DNA of 13,236 bases from Fidelibacterota bacterium (GTDB taxonomy: Bacteria > Fidelibacterota > UBA2242), in the NCBI GenBank assembly GCA_003645845.1, contig QNCV01000042.1, positions 1-13,236 on the forward strand, read 5' to 3'. The position numbers and the translations under genes were made by a program. Below the pieces are notes generated by a model, which saw only the letters and a list, made by a program, of their open reading frames with translations, had not been told where the DNA came from and searched no databases. Positions 1-8,000 of this stretch are shown here, piece by piece; position 1 is the stretch's first letter, and the number at the start of each line of letters is the position of its first letter.

Positions 1-448
1 AGGAGGTTCCCGAATCACGGACCGATTTGCGGGGTGGCAACAGGATATCCAGAATCCGTTCGTTGGCCATGGTTGTGGCTTGTTCAGTGACCTCATTAAT
101 GCGCTCAGCTTTAACCAGATTGACAGAGATATTGGTCAGATCCCGGATAATCGACTCCACATCCCGACCGACATAGCCCACTTCCGTAAACTTGGAAGCT
201 TCCACTTTGATAAACGGGGCATGCGCCAGATTGGAAAGACGGCGAGCGATTTCGGTTTTACCGACTCCGGTGGGGCCTATCAGAATGATATTATTCGGCA
301 TAATGTCTTCCCTGATAGAACCCTTAACATGCTGCCGCCGCCAGCGATTACGCAGCGCGATGGCCACCGCTTTTTTGGCCTTATCCTGCCCGATGATATA
401 GGCATCGAGCTCTTTCACTATCTCACGGGGGGTTAACTCTTTTGACAT
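1..448 (-). CDS. hslU: HslU (ClpY) ATPase subunit of HslVU protease, 3' part cut off by window edge
   Basis: This is the first 149 residues of the AAA+ unfoldase that feeds substrates to the HslV peptidase in the cytoplasm. The N-terminus reads like HslU (MSKELTPREIVKELDAYIIG, then QDKAKKAVAIALRNRWRR). The Walker A motif GPTGVGKT is at residues 58-65 and the pore-loop motif GYVG at 91-94, followed by GRDVESIIRDL, all typical of the family. The start ATG shares one base with the hslV stop (TGATG), so the two subunits are translationally coupled. Walker B, the I-domain remainder and the C-terminus lie left of the window. No frame disruption is seen. The identification is firm because the partner hslV lies immediately upstream. 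Confidence 0.97.
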   Translation of the reverse strand, partial: MSKELTPREIVKELDAYIIGQDKAKKAVAIALRNRWRRQHVKGSIREDIMPNNIILIGPTGVGKTEIARRLSNLAHAPFIKVEASKFTEVGYVGRDVESIIRDLTNISVNLVKAERINEVTEQATTMANERILDILLPPRKSVRDSGTS

Positions 449-1008
449 CACAATTCCATTATCGTCAGGTTATCATTCGTATAAATACAAATCCGGGCGG
501 CAATTCGCAGCGCTTCTTCAACAATTTCCCTGGCCGACAGATTGCTGTACTTAATCAGGGCCCGGGCCGCCGCCAGGGCATAGGGACCACCGGAACCAAT
601 CGCAATAATTTCATCATCCGGTTCAATCACATCACCCGTACCGGAAATAATCAGCGACGTATCCTTGCTCATCACGGTCAAAAGGGCTTCCAGCCGGCGC
701 AGATATTTGTCCGTACGCCAGAGTTTGGCCAGTTCCACAGCCGCCCGGCTGACATTGCCCTTATATTTTTCCAGTTCACCTTCAAACTTCTCAAAAAGCG
801 TAAAGGCATCGGCGGTGGAGCCGGCAAAGCCGATCATTATCGAATCGTTGTAGAGCTTGCGGATTTTCCGGGTCTTGTGTTTCATGATGGTATTACCATT
901 GGTTACCTGGCCGTCACTGCCCATGGCAACCGAACCATTCCGGCGAACACCAATCACCGTTGTAGAGCGAATAGTTGTTCTGTTTTCCAACTCATCGTAT
1001 TTATACAT
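448..1008 (-). CDS. hslV: HslV (ClpQ) peptidase subunit of HslVU protease
   Basis: HslV is the threonine peptidase that forms the double-ring core of the two-component HslVU protease. The protein is 186 aa. The mature N-terminus TTVIGVRRNG aligns with the TTI-V-VRRNG start of known HslV. The catalytic Thr is expected at residue 16 (with T17 following), and the body carries family motifs such as GFAGSTADAFTLFE, AVELAKLWRTDKYLRRLEA and IGSGGPYALAAARAL. Odd point: the start at 1008 gives a 15-residue propeptide, longer than the one to few residues common in the family. No close in-frame ATG would shorten it; Leu7 is a TTG codon and is a possible alternative start. It lies 14 bases after hflC and overlaps hslU by one base. 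Confidence 0.96.
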   Translation of the reverse strand: MYKYDELENRTTIRSTTVIGVRRNGSVAMGSDGQVTNGNTIMKHKTRKIRKLYNDSIMIGFAGSTADAFTLFEKFEGELEKYKGNVSRAAVELAKLWRTDKYLRRLEALLTVMSKDTSLIISGTGDVIEPDDEIIAIGSGGPYALAAARALIKYSNLSAREIVEEALRIAARICIYTNDNLTIMEL

Positions 1009-1022
1009 AGACTGTCACCGCT

Positions 1023-1991
1023 TTACTTCGTTGTTCCCAAATACTGCAGAAATTCATTGTCCGTCGACAGAATCAGAGTTGTCGAGCTGTCAATCGAGGT
1101 TTTATAGGTTTCCAGTGTCCGCAGAAATTTATAGAAATCCCGGGAGTCGCTGGAGCGGTTATAGGCATCGCCGTAAATTTTCACGGCCTCGGCATCGGCT
1201 TTTCCCCGAATTTCCTGGGCTTTGCGATAGGCTTCCGAGAGGATTTCTTTTTTCTTCTGAGCCTGTTTACCCAGAATCCGCTCTTTTTCACCCTGCCCGA
1301 TCGCACGGTACTTTTCAGCTATCCGGCGCTGACCGGAAATCATCCGGTCAAATACCTTCTTCTGAACTTCGGCATTATAATCGATTCGTTTGATCTGAAG
1401 ATCGACCACTTCGATACCCAGATTCAGGTCCGCCAGTTTTTTCCTCACACTTTTGACGATGGCTTCCACTATGTCAGCCCTGGCGCCGGGAATATCAAGT
1501 TCTTCAACCTGAGTCGAATCCAGTTCCGAAGACAAATCGGCTGATTCCACCTCCTGAATAATCATCGGTCGGTCGGAACTGCGAACAATCTCCGGCAGTG
1601 TATGATTAGCAATCTCATCCCGGACGGCGCCGTCCAACAGATCATCCAGCCGGGAATATCCGACCATCTCACTGCGGTTGCTCTTATAAAAGGCCAGCGC
1701 ATCGGAAATCCGCCACCGGGCAAAAGTATCAATATAGATAAATTTGTTATCCTTTGTGGGAATCTCCTGGGGATTTCCGTCCCATTCAAGAATGCGCTTA
1801 TCAAACACAAGAACTTTTTGAATAAAAGGAATCTTAAAGTGAATGCCGGCCTGAGTTACCGGCTGTCCAACCGGCTTTCCAAATTGAGTAATAATCGCCT
1901 GCTGGGTTTCATTGAGAATAAAAATTGATGCGATCACAAAGGCGACCAACAGGACTAACAGCAGTAATAACAGAATTCTTCCGGTTCTCAT
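1023..1991 (-). CDS. hflC: HflC, SPFH/band 7 membrane protein, FtsH modulator
   Basis: HflC forms, with HflK, a large membrane-anchored cage that surrounds and modulates the FtsH protease. The protein is 322 aa. One membrane segment lies at about residues 5-26 (a Leu/Val-rich run after MRTGR), followed by an SPFH domain starting ILNETQQAIITQFGKPVG. A long charged helical region follows (GEKERILGKQAQKKKEILSEAYRKAQEIRGKADAEAVKIY), and the C-terminus has the FYKFLRTLETYK...LILSTDNEFLQYL pattern seen in HflC. The start is supported by a near-perfect Shine-Dalgarno sequence, AAGGAGGTG, a few bases upstream, inside the end of hflK. The start codon overlaps the hflK stop (ATGA). No damage is seen. 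Confidence 0.95.
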   Translation of the reverse strand: MRTGRILLLLLLVLLVAFVIASIFILNETQQAIITQFGKPVGQPVTQAGIHFKIPFIQKVLVFDKRILEWDGNPQEIPTKDNKFIYIDTFARWRISDALAFYKSNRSEMVGYSRLDDLLDGAVRDEIANHTLPEIVRSSDRPMIIQEVESADLSSELDSTQVEELDIPGARADIVEAIVKSVRKKLADLNLGIEVVDLQIKRIDYNAEVQKKVFDRMISGQRRIAEKYRAIGQGEKERILGKQAQKKKEILSEAYRKAQEIRGKADAEAVKIYGDAYNRSSDSRDFYKFLRTLETYKTSIDSSTTLILSTDNEFLQYLGTTK

Positions 1992-2974
1992 TTTGCCACC
2001 TCCTTCCCGCTAAGATTCAGAAAGGGAACAAGACTCTTGACCCCCTTGTCAATCAGAATCTTCTCATTCACCTGCTTCATCACGCTCTCCATTGTCTCCA
2101 GGTAAAGACGTTGACGGGTCACATCCTTAGCTTTCATATATTCATTGTACACTGAAGTAAACAACTCTGCGTCACCCTTGGCCCGGTTGGTCCGGTCAAT
2201 GGCATACCCGCGGGCTTCCTGTACGATTCGCTTGGCTTCACCTTCTACCCGGAAGATTTCTTTGTTATATACCTGGCTTGCTTCGTTGATTGCGGTTTCC
2301 TGTTCCTGCTTGGCCCGGTTGACTTCATTATAGGAATCAAACACCGGCCCCGGAGGCTGAACGGTAATCAGCTGAACCAGCTGGATATCGACCCCCAGGT
2401 CATATTGATCCAGAGTTTGCTGCATATAATCCTGTGCCAGCAGAGCAATTTTCCGGCGGTCGGACTGAAGAACCTCCTGGAAGGAACGGTCCCCCACTAC
2501 AAAGCGCATGGCCGCTTCCGCCACCGCCCGAATGGTCCCGCTCTGCTCCCGGACATTGAAAAGAAATTTGATCGGGTCCTTGATTTTATACTGAACAATC
2601 CATTGCACATCGGCAATATTCAGATCACCGGTCAGCATCCAGGATTCATCGGTATACTGATTTTTCGAATAAATTGTCTTGACTCCCGGTCGGGCGGTCC
2701 GGAATCCGAATTCCTCTTTCCACTGATAATCGACTCGTACAGTGTAGAGCTTGTCAATTCCCCAGGGCAATTTCAGATGCAGTCCGGGATAAGTGGTCTT
2801 ATGATATTTCCCAAAACGTAAAATGACTCCGTTTTCATTGGCGTCAATGGTGTAAAATGACATTGCGATCGTCACGACAACAACGATCAGCAGCGCCACT
2901 ATAATCACCAGAAAAGTCTGGGAGGAAGACACCTCAATCTCGCTGTCTCCGATCTTCACTTTTTTTGCAGTCAT
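1988..2974 (-). CDS. hflK: HflK, SPFH/band 7 membrane protein, FtsH modulator
   Basis: HflK is the partner of HflC in the FtsH-regulating membrane complex. The protein is 328 aa, with a short hydrophilic N-terminus, one membrane helix at about 20-41 (FLVIIVALLIVVVVTIAMSF) and then the SPFH domain beginning TIDANENGVILRFGKYHKT. Typical HflK stretches follow, including YTDESWMLTGDLNIADVQW, YDLGVDIQLVQLITVQPP and a long helix with EAKRIVQEARGYAIDRTNRAKGDAELF. It lacks the Gly-rich, proline-rich N-terminal extension of enterobacterial HflK, which is common outside the Proteobacteria. A strong Shine-Dalgarno, AGGAGG, five bases before the ATG fixes the start. It begins directly after rpoN and overlaps hflC by the ATGA motif. 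Confidence 0.94.
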   Translation of the reverse strand: MTAKKVKIGDSEIEVSSSQTFLVIIVALLIVVVVTIAMSFYTIDANENGVILRFGKYHKTTYPGLHLKLPWGIDKLYTVRVDYQWKEEFGFRTARPGVKTIYSKNQYTDESWMLTGDLNIADVQWIVQYKIKDPIKFLFNVREQSGTIRAVAEAAMRFVVGDRSFQEVLQSDRRKIALLAQDYMQQTLDQYDLGVDIQLVQLITVQPPGPVFDSYNEVNRAKQEQETAINEASQVYNKEIFRVEGEAKRIVQEARGYAIDRTNRAKGDAELFTSVYNEYMKAKDVTRQRLYLETMESVMKQVNEKILIDKGVKSLVPFLNLSGKEVAK

Positions 2975-2985
2975 ATTTACCTCCT

Positions 2986-4365
2986 TCAGATACTACGCCG
3001 TAGTCGGGCTACGGGTATTTTTAACTGCTCCCGATATTTAGCCACAGTACGGCGGGCAATCGGATAACCCTCATTTTTCAATAATTTGGCCAGATGATCA
3101 TCGCTGTAGGGCTTCTGTTTATCTTCCCCTTCGATAATCGCCTTTAATTTATCTTTTATAATCCGGGTGGATACCTCTTCTCCACTCCCATCAACCATAC
3201 CTTCGTTAAAGAAATATTTCAATTCATAGACACCTGAACTCAACTGAACATATTTTCCGTTCGTTACCCGGCTGATGGTTGAGATATCCATGTTGATATC
3301 TTCGGCAATATCCTTCAATATCATGGGTTTCAGCGGATTCCGGTAATCTTCGAAAAAATCCCGCTGGCGGTCAATAATGGCTTTCATGACTTTTATCATG
3401 GTCAGCCGGCGTTGGTGAATGGCCTGGATGAACCATTTCGCCATATCGATTTTCTTTTTCAGGTACTGACGGGCTTCGGTGTTCAGTTTATCCCCCTCGG
3501 AAATCATATTCAGATAACCGGAGCTGATGCGCAACTCCGGAATCCGGGAATCATTGACCTCAATAAGAAAGTCGTCACCCATTTTTTCGACAATCAGGTC
3601 GGGAACTATATATTGAGGATCGCTACCCAGTAAGGAGATACCGGGTTTCGGATTGAGTTTTTGAATCGTCTCCTGAACAGCCTGAATCCGCTCTTTTCCC
3701 CATCCCAGACTTTTCATAATCTGCTGAAAACGGCGATTCGCAAAATCGTCAAAATGGTCCTGTACAATCAATCTGGCATCCTCGGTATTCTCCATCTGGC
3801 GTAACTGAATCAGCAGACATTCCCGGAGATCCCGCGCCGCAATACCGGGGGGCTCCAATTGCTGGATCTGTTTCAACACTTTTTCGGCCTGTTCAATGCT
3901 AACCGACTGACTGAAAGCGATATTTTCAATCGGAGTTCCCAGATATCCTCGTTCATCCAGATTCCAGATTATTTCACGGGCAATCTGCTCATCTTTGTCA
4001 CTGAGATTCATCAACCGCAGCTGGTCAAAAAGATAATCCACCATGCCCCGCGGTGAAACCTGAACCGGCGTGTATTCTTCCCTGCCGTGATCGTATTCCC
4101 GCTTCGGCTCATAATCATCATTTTGCGGCAAAATTTCATCCCAGTCGATAGGCTCCTCTTCATCCTTATTCTGATCCGGTTCCTCATCGGTCTCTTTTTC
4201 TTCGGGCGGCAATTCCTCGAGAACCGGATTCTGTTCCAGTTCCTGATTTACACGGGCCTCAAGAGCCAGCGTCGTCAACTGTAAAATGGTGGATTGCAGG
4301 ATCTGTTGCGGAGTTAAACGCAATTCCTGGGAAAGTTTTTGAATCTGTGTCTGGGATAGTTGCAT
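2986..4365 (-). CDS. rpoN: RNA polymerase sigma-54 factor
   Basis: RpoN recognises -24/-12 promoters and needs AAA+ activators for open complex formation. The protein is 459 aa, close to family length. Region I is Gln/Leu-rich (MQLSQTQIQKLSQELRLTPQ, QILQSTILQLTTLALEARV) and ends at LEQNPVLEE. Region II is a strongly acidic linker at about 50-95. The core-binding and helix-turn-helix parts follow (MILKDIAEDINMDISTISRVTNGKYV). The RpoN box ARRTVAKYRE is intact at 437-446, close to the C-terminus. The start ATG overlaps the lptB stop (TAATG); an AGGAG lies too far upstream to be its Shine-Dalgarno, so coupled translation is likely. The lptB-rpoN order is a widely conserved arrangement. Confidence 0.97.
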   Translation of the reverse strand: MQLSQTQIQKLSQELRLTPQQILQSTILQLTTLALEARVNQELEQNPVLEELPPEEKETDEEPDQNKDEEEPIDWDEILPQNDDYEPKREYDHGREEYTPVQVSPRGMVDYLFDQLRLMNLSDKDEQIAREIIWNLDERGYLGTPIENIAFSQSVSIEQAEKVLKQIQQLEPPGIAARDLRECLLIQLRQMENTEDARLIVQDHFDDFANRRFQQIMKSLGWGKERIQAVQETIQKLNPKPGISLLGSDPQYIVPDLIVEKMGDDFLIEVNDSRIPELRISSGYLNMISEGDKLNTEARQYLKKKIDMAKWFIQAIHQRRLTMIKVMKAIIDRQRDFFEDYRNPLKPMILKDIAEDINMDISTISRVTNGKYVQLSSGVYELKYFFNEGMVDGSGEEVSTRIIKDKLKAIIEGEDKQKPYSDDHLAKLLKNEGYPIARRTVAKYREQLKIPVARLRRSI

Positions 4366-5120
4366 TATCTGTTCAGCCGAAAGCTGTCTCCTAAATATAG
4401 TCGTTTCGCATCTTCATCGTTTGCCAGAATCTCCGAGGTGCCGGACTTCAGGATTCGCCCTTCGAACATCAGGTAAGAACGATCGGTAATTGAAAGGGTC
4501 TCATGAACGTTATGATCCGTAATCAAAACCCCTATATTTTTATCCTTTAAGCCCACCACAATTTTCTGAATATCTTCCACGGCAATCGGATCGACGCCCA
4601 CAAAGGGTTCATCCAAAAGGATAAAGTCCGGCTTGGTAATCAGCGCCCGGGTAATTTCCGTCCGGCGGCGTTCTCCTCCGGAAAGGGTATAGGCTTTGCT
4701 CTTTCGAAACTTTCGGATATTCAGTTCATCCAGCAGGCTCTCCAGCCGTTCCCGCTGTTCCTCCTTACTAATGCCAAGCGTCTGGAGAACCAGCATCAGG
4801 TTCTGTTCCACCGTCAGCTTACGAAATACCGAGGGTTCCTGGGAAAGATAACCGATACCCAATTGCGCCCTTTTATACATCGGTAACTGAGTCACATCCT
4901 GATCGTTAATAAACACTTTTCCCGAATTGGGACGGATCATTCCTGTGAACATGTGAAACGTGGTGGTTTTTCCGGCGCCATTGGGACCGAGCAGGCCGAC
5001 AACTTCCCCTTTACGAACCTCGATGGAGCAGTGATTCACGACCATCCGTTTGCCGTAAATTTTGCACAAATCTACGCCTCGCAGTATTTTTTCCGGTCCC
5101 TTTTCTTTCCGCACAATCAT
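4365..5120 (-). CDS. lptB: LptB, ATPase of the LPS export ABC transporter
   Basis: LptB is the cytoplasmic ATPase that, with LptF and LptG, extracts lipopolysaccharide from the inner membrane. The protein is 251 aa. It has Walker A GPNGAGKT at 45-52, Q-loop Gln94 in YLSQEPSVFRKLTVEQN (an LptB hallmark), signature LSGGE at 146-150, Walker B FILLDEP at 166-172, and the switch His203 in TDHNV. The called ATG has a GGAAAG directly against it. An in-frame GTG two codons downstream (5114) has that same GGAAAG at a better distance of six bases, so the true start may be two residues shorter. The gene follows the LptC-like gene after seven bases and overlaps rpoN by one base. Confidence 0.96.
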   Translation of the reverse strand: MIVRKEKGPEKILRGVDLCKIYGKRMVVNHCSIEVRKGEVVGLLGPNGAGKTTTFHMFTGMIRPNSGKVFINDQDVTQLPMYKRAQLGIGYLSQEPSVFRKLTVEQNLMLVLQTLGISKEEQRERLESLLDELNIRKFRKSKAYTLSGGERRRTEITRALITKPDFILLDEPFVGVDPIAVEDIQKIVVGLKDKNIGVLITDHNVHETLSITDRSYLMFEGRILKSGTSEILANDEDAKRLYLGDSFRLNR

Positions 5121-5127
5121 CTTTCCG

Positions 5128-5658
5128 CTATTGCACTTCCCGATCGGTCACTCCGGCCGGTTTTTCAATAATCCAGTTTTTCAGGTCCGAGTCCGACTCG
5201 AAACCCACCCCGGTCAGAGTATCCTCGTCACTGACCAAAGTTATAAAAACCTCCGAGACAATCCGTTCCCGTTGGTGATCCCAGGCCAGTTCTTCGGTGT
5301 ACAGCGTTACGCCGCTGTCGGAAACCACGACCACATTGCCGGTCGCCAAAAGATCGTTTGTATTTTCATTGACCCGGGCGCGCAGAGAATTAAGGTGAGA
5401 AATATGGGATTCCTCGGCATTGAAAAAATCAACATCCACGGTGTCATCCATTAAGACAACGGATTCATCGTTGTTCTTTGTCAGGTGACCGGAAAGCACA
5501 ACCGCCCGTTTCTGTCCGTTTTTCGTCAGAACAATAGTGGAATTCCAACTCTCCTGATCGGGATATTTTTTTTCCGTGGTTTCCTGGAAATCCTCCTGCA
5601 CATCACTGCAGGCACAAATCCAGACAATCGCAATGAGGCAGCAAAGCATATTCTTCAT
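5128..5658 (-). CDS. lptC: LptC-like LPS export lipoprotein
   Basis: This is probably LptC, the periplasmic bridge component that passes LPS from LptB2FG to LptA. The protein is 176 aa. The N-terminus is a hydrophobic signal with a lipobox-like ICAC, which suggests lipidation at Cys17 instead of the single membrane anchor of E. coli LptC. The remainder is beta-rich and contains family-like phrases (VVLSGHLTKNNDESVVLMDDTVDVDFF, HLNSLRARVNENTNDLLATGNVVVVSDSG, LYTEELAWDHQRERIVSE, FITLVSDEDTLTGVGFESD), where the TEELxWD and DTLTGxGFESD patterns recall YrbK/LptC proteins. Position between kdsD and lptB also fits. Unusually, no lptA lies between it and lptB. The start overlaps the kdsD stop (ATGA). 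The family call rests on pattern and context. Confidence 0.83.
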   Translation of the reverse strand: MKNMLCCLIAIVWICACSDVQEDFQETTEKKYPDQESWNSTIVLTKNGQKRAVVLSGHLTKNNDESVVLMDDTVDVDFFNAEESHISHLNSLRARVNENTNDLLATGNVVVVSDSGVTLYTEELAWDHQRERIVSEVFITLVSDEDTLTGVGFESDSDLKNWIIEKPAGVTDREVQ

Positions 5659-6632
5659 GACATGATTCCATAGCGCAGAATATCGTGTATATGAATAATG
5701 CCATCGGGCTTTCCGCTTTTCCCTTCCCGGTAGACAAAGAGGTTTGTCACGGCATACTCTTCCATTTTATACAAAGCATCGATGGCCAGTGTGTCGGCGC
5801 CGATAAATTTCGGATTTTCTGTCATCACATCTTCAGGCTTAAGTTTCAAAAAGTCATCGCTGTGTTCCAGCCCGCGCCTCAGATCGCCATCGGTGATAAC
5901 TCCCACCAGATTATCGGTATTGTCAAGAATACCGACAACACCCAAACCCTTGCTTGTCATGGTAAAAAGAATCTGTTTCATGGTATCCGAAACCGACGCC
6001 AGGGGAATTTCTTCCTCGGTATGCATCAAATCCCGAACCGTCGTCAGCAACCGACGTCCCAATGAACCCCCCGGATGCAGACCGGCAAAATCGAGCTCCT
6101 TGAACCTCCGTTTATTCATCAGCGCAATAGCCAAAGCATCTCCCATTGCCAGAGTAACAACGGTACTCGCCGTGGGCACAATTCCCATGGGACAGGCTTC
6201 CGTCGAAACGCCTGTATCGATAATCAGGTCACACTTTCTTGCCAGGGATGACTCTTTATTTCCTACAAACCCAATGATCGGAATATTGATTTTCTTCAGG
6301 TACGGCAACAGATAAATCACTTCATTGGTTTCACCGCTGTTGGAAATCAGTATTATGGCATCATGCTTTCCTATACTACCCAGGTCACCGTGACCGGCTT
6401 CATAGGCATGGATAAAGAAACCCGGGGTTCCGGTGGATGCCAGTGTCGCCGCAATTTTACGGCCGATGAGACCGGATTTCCCCACTCCGGTTACAACTAC
6501 CTTTCCACGAGTTTGATAGAGTGTTTCCACTGCTTTGGTAAAATTGTCGTCAATGCGTTTTTCCAGACTGGCAATGGCCGCCGCTTCGGCCCGAATCAAC
6601 TCTTTGGCAATTTCCAGATAGTCACCCGACAT
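5655..6632 (-). CDS. kdsD: D-arabinose-5-phosphate isomerase
   Basis: KdsD converts ribulose-5-phosphate to arabinose-5-phosphate, the first committed step of Kdo synthesis. The protein is 325 aa, the usual length. The SIS domain occupies about 35-175, with GVGKSG at 49-54, the STGTP segment at 66-70, EAGHGDLG at 78-85 and SNSGET at 97-102. The LHPGGSLGRRLL segment follows, and then two CBS domains at about 205-265 and 268-325 (the first with GVITDGDLRRGL, the second ending GIIHIHDILRYGI). It lies one base after kdsC and overlaps the LptC-like gene by four bases. All motifs are intact. SIS-CBS proteins also include GutQ-type paralogues, but the operon context with kdsC, kdsA and kdsB makes KdsD the best call. 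Confidence 0.96.
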   Translation of the reverse strand: MSGDYLEIAKELIRAEAAAIASLEKRIDDNFTKAVETLYQTRGKVVVTGVGKSGLIGRKIAATLASTGTPGFFIHAYEAGHGDLGSIGKHDAIILISNSGETNEVIYLLPYLKKINIPIIGFVGNKESSLARKCDLIIDTGVSTEACPMGIVPTASTVVTLAMGDALAIALMNKRRFKELDFAGLHPGGSLGRRLLTTVRDLMHTEEEIPLASVSDTMKQILFTMTSKGLGVVGILDNTDNLVGVITDGDLRRGLEHSDDFLKLKPEDVMTENPKFIGADTLAIDALYKMEEYAVTNLFVYREGKSGKPDGIIHIHDILRYGIMS

Positions 6633-6633
6633 T

Positions 6634-7185
6634 TCATCCGTCCTTATATGTATGCTTGGTCAGTGTTTCCAAAGCCCTGTCAAATAAACCCTGGGCATTC
6701 AGAAGCAGCTCAATGACTTCACGCACCGCTCCGTTTCCCCCGCCGGACCGAGTTACATAATCGGCAACCTCCTGAACCATCCGGGGCGCATTGGCAACGG
6801 CGACACCGACCCCGACTCTCCGCAGAAGGGGAATATCCACCAGGTCATCACCGATATAGAGCACTTCCGAATCCGCAACGCCGAATCTCTTCCGGATTTC
6901 CCGATAGGGCTCTATTTTGGCCAGATTTCCCTGAAAAAGATGCTGTTCCAGTCCCAGTTCTTTCATGCGCTCTATCGTAGCGCCGGAGTGACGACCTGAA
7001 ATAACCGCCATTGGCAATCCGACTGCCTTCAACAGAGCCACTCCGGCTCCGTCGAGCACATTGAAACGCTTGAATTCATTGCCCTGACTCCCGATATAGA
7101 GAGAACCGTCCGTAAAAACACCATCGACATCAGAAATCAGCAGTCTGATTTTTTGCAACGCCGCACCGAGCCCGTGACTATTCAT
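6634..7185 (-). CDS. kdsC: KDO-8-phosphate phosphatase (HAD family)
   Basis: KdsC removes phosphate from Kdo-8-phosphate to give free Kdo. The protein is about 183 aa, in the size range of this cap-less HAD subfamily. Counting from the ATG at 7185, HAD motif I is DVDGVFTDG with catalytic Asp19 and Asp21. Motif II is VISGR (about 61-65), the motif III Lys is in GNLAKIEPY (about 90), and motif IV is YIGDDLVDIP with the Asp pair at about 113-114. A TTG one codon upstream (7188) could also be used. I prefer the ATG because GAGGGG lies at proper spacing before it. The gene overlaps the kdsA stop by eight bases and ends one base before kdsD. The C-terminus GGGNGAVREVIE is typical of KdsC. Confidence 0.95.
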   Translation of the reverse strand: MNSHGLGAALQKIRLLISDVDGVFTDGSLYIGSQGNEFKRFNVLDGAGVALLKAVGLPMAVISGRHSGATIERMKELGLEQHLFQGNLAKIEPYREIRKRFGVADSEVLYIGDDLVDIPLLRRVGVGVAVANAPRMVQEVADYVTRSGGGNGAVREVIELLLNAQGLFDRALETLTKHTYKDG

Positions 7186-7999
7186 CAAACCCCCTCACCA
7201 ACTCCCGAATTTCACAAAGCTGCCGAATCAATCCCGGTAACTGTTCCAGGGGATATTGAGTCGCCCGATCGCTTTTCGCCCGGTCCACATTGTCATGAAC
7301 CTCCATGAAAATCCCATCCGCACCGGCCGCAACCATCGCCCGGCTGACATGGGGAATATATTGTCGCTTACCACCGGTCGTCTTTCCACCGGGAATCTGA
7401 GCGGAGTGAGTGGCATCGAAAATCACCGGATAGCCGCTCTTATGCATAATCGGCACGGCGCGGACATCCGCAATCAGACCGTCATACCCAAAACTCGTTC
7501 CCCGGTCGGTCAGCAGAATCTGCCGGTTACCGGTGCTTTCAATTTTTTTCACAATATGCACCATATCATCGGGTGCGATAAACTGCCCTTTTTTAACATT
7601 GATGACGCGACCGGTCTTTCCGGCGGCCACCAGCAGATCGGTCTGCCGGCATAAAAAGGCCGGTATCTGAATGACATCGGCTACTTCGGCTACCGCCGAA
7701 ACCTGAATCGTTTCATGCACATCAGTCAGCACCGGAAGATGAAACCGGTTTTTAACTTCAGAGAGGATCTTCAGCCCCTCTTCCAGTCCGGGTCCGCGGA
7801 AAGAATCGATCGAACTGCGGTTGGCTTTATCAAAAGAGGCTTTAAAAACAGAGCCGATGCCCAGTTTCTCAGCAATCTCTTTGATCTTTTCCGCCATGAA
7901 CAGGGTATGATCCCGGCTCTCAATGACACAGGGTCCGAGAAAAAACACCAGAGGATGCCGGCGACCGATTGACATTGAATGCAGACGAACATCAGGCAT
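7178..7999 (-). CDS. kdsA: KDO-8-phosphate synthase, metal-dependent class by sequence
   Basis: KdsA condenses arabinose-5-phosphate with phosphoenolpyruvate to give Kdo-8-phosphate. The protein is 273 aa. It has the substrate-binding segment FKASFDKANRSSI at 52-64, the LTDRGTSFGYD motif at about 163-173 and DATHSAQIPGG at about 195-205. At the position where the E. coli metal-independent enzyme has Asn, this protein has Cys24 in LGPCVIES. The other expected metal ligands are His198, Glu233 and Asp244. The Cys-to-His and Glu-to-Asp spacings match what I recall for the Aquifex metallo-enzyme, so a metal-dependent class is inferred. It starts one base after pyrG and overlaps kdsC. Confidence 0.96.
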   Translation of the reverse strand: MPDVRLHSMSIGRRHPLVFFLGPCVIESRDHTLFMAEKIKEIAEKLGIGSVFKASFDKANRSSIDSFRGPGLEEGLKILSEVKNRFHLPVLTDVHETIQVSAVAEVADVIQIPAFLCRQTDLLVAAGKTGRVINVKKGQFIAPDDMVHIVKKIESTGNRQILLTDRGTSFGYDGLIADVRAVPIMHKSGYPVIFDATHSAQIPGGKTTGGKRQYIPHVSRAMVAAGADGIFMEVHDNVDRAKSDRATQYPLEQLPGLIRQLCEIRELVRGFDE

Positions 8000-8000
8000 A

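Noticed and set aside
80..1393. Plus-strand open frames opposite hslU, hslV and hflC (for example 442-1107 and 857-1393)
   Set aside because: They are antisense to clearly recognised genes, show no family motifs and lack ribosome-binding sites; they are shadows of the coding strand.
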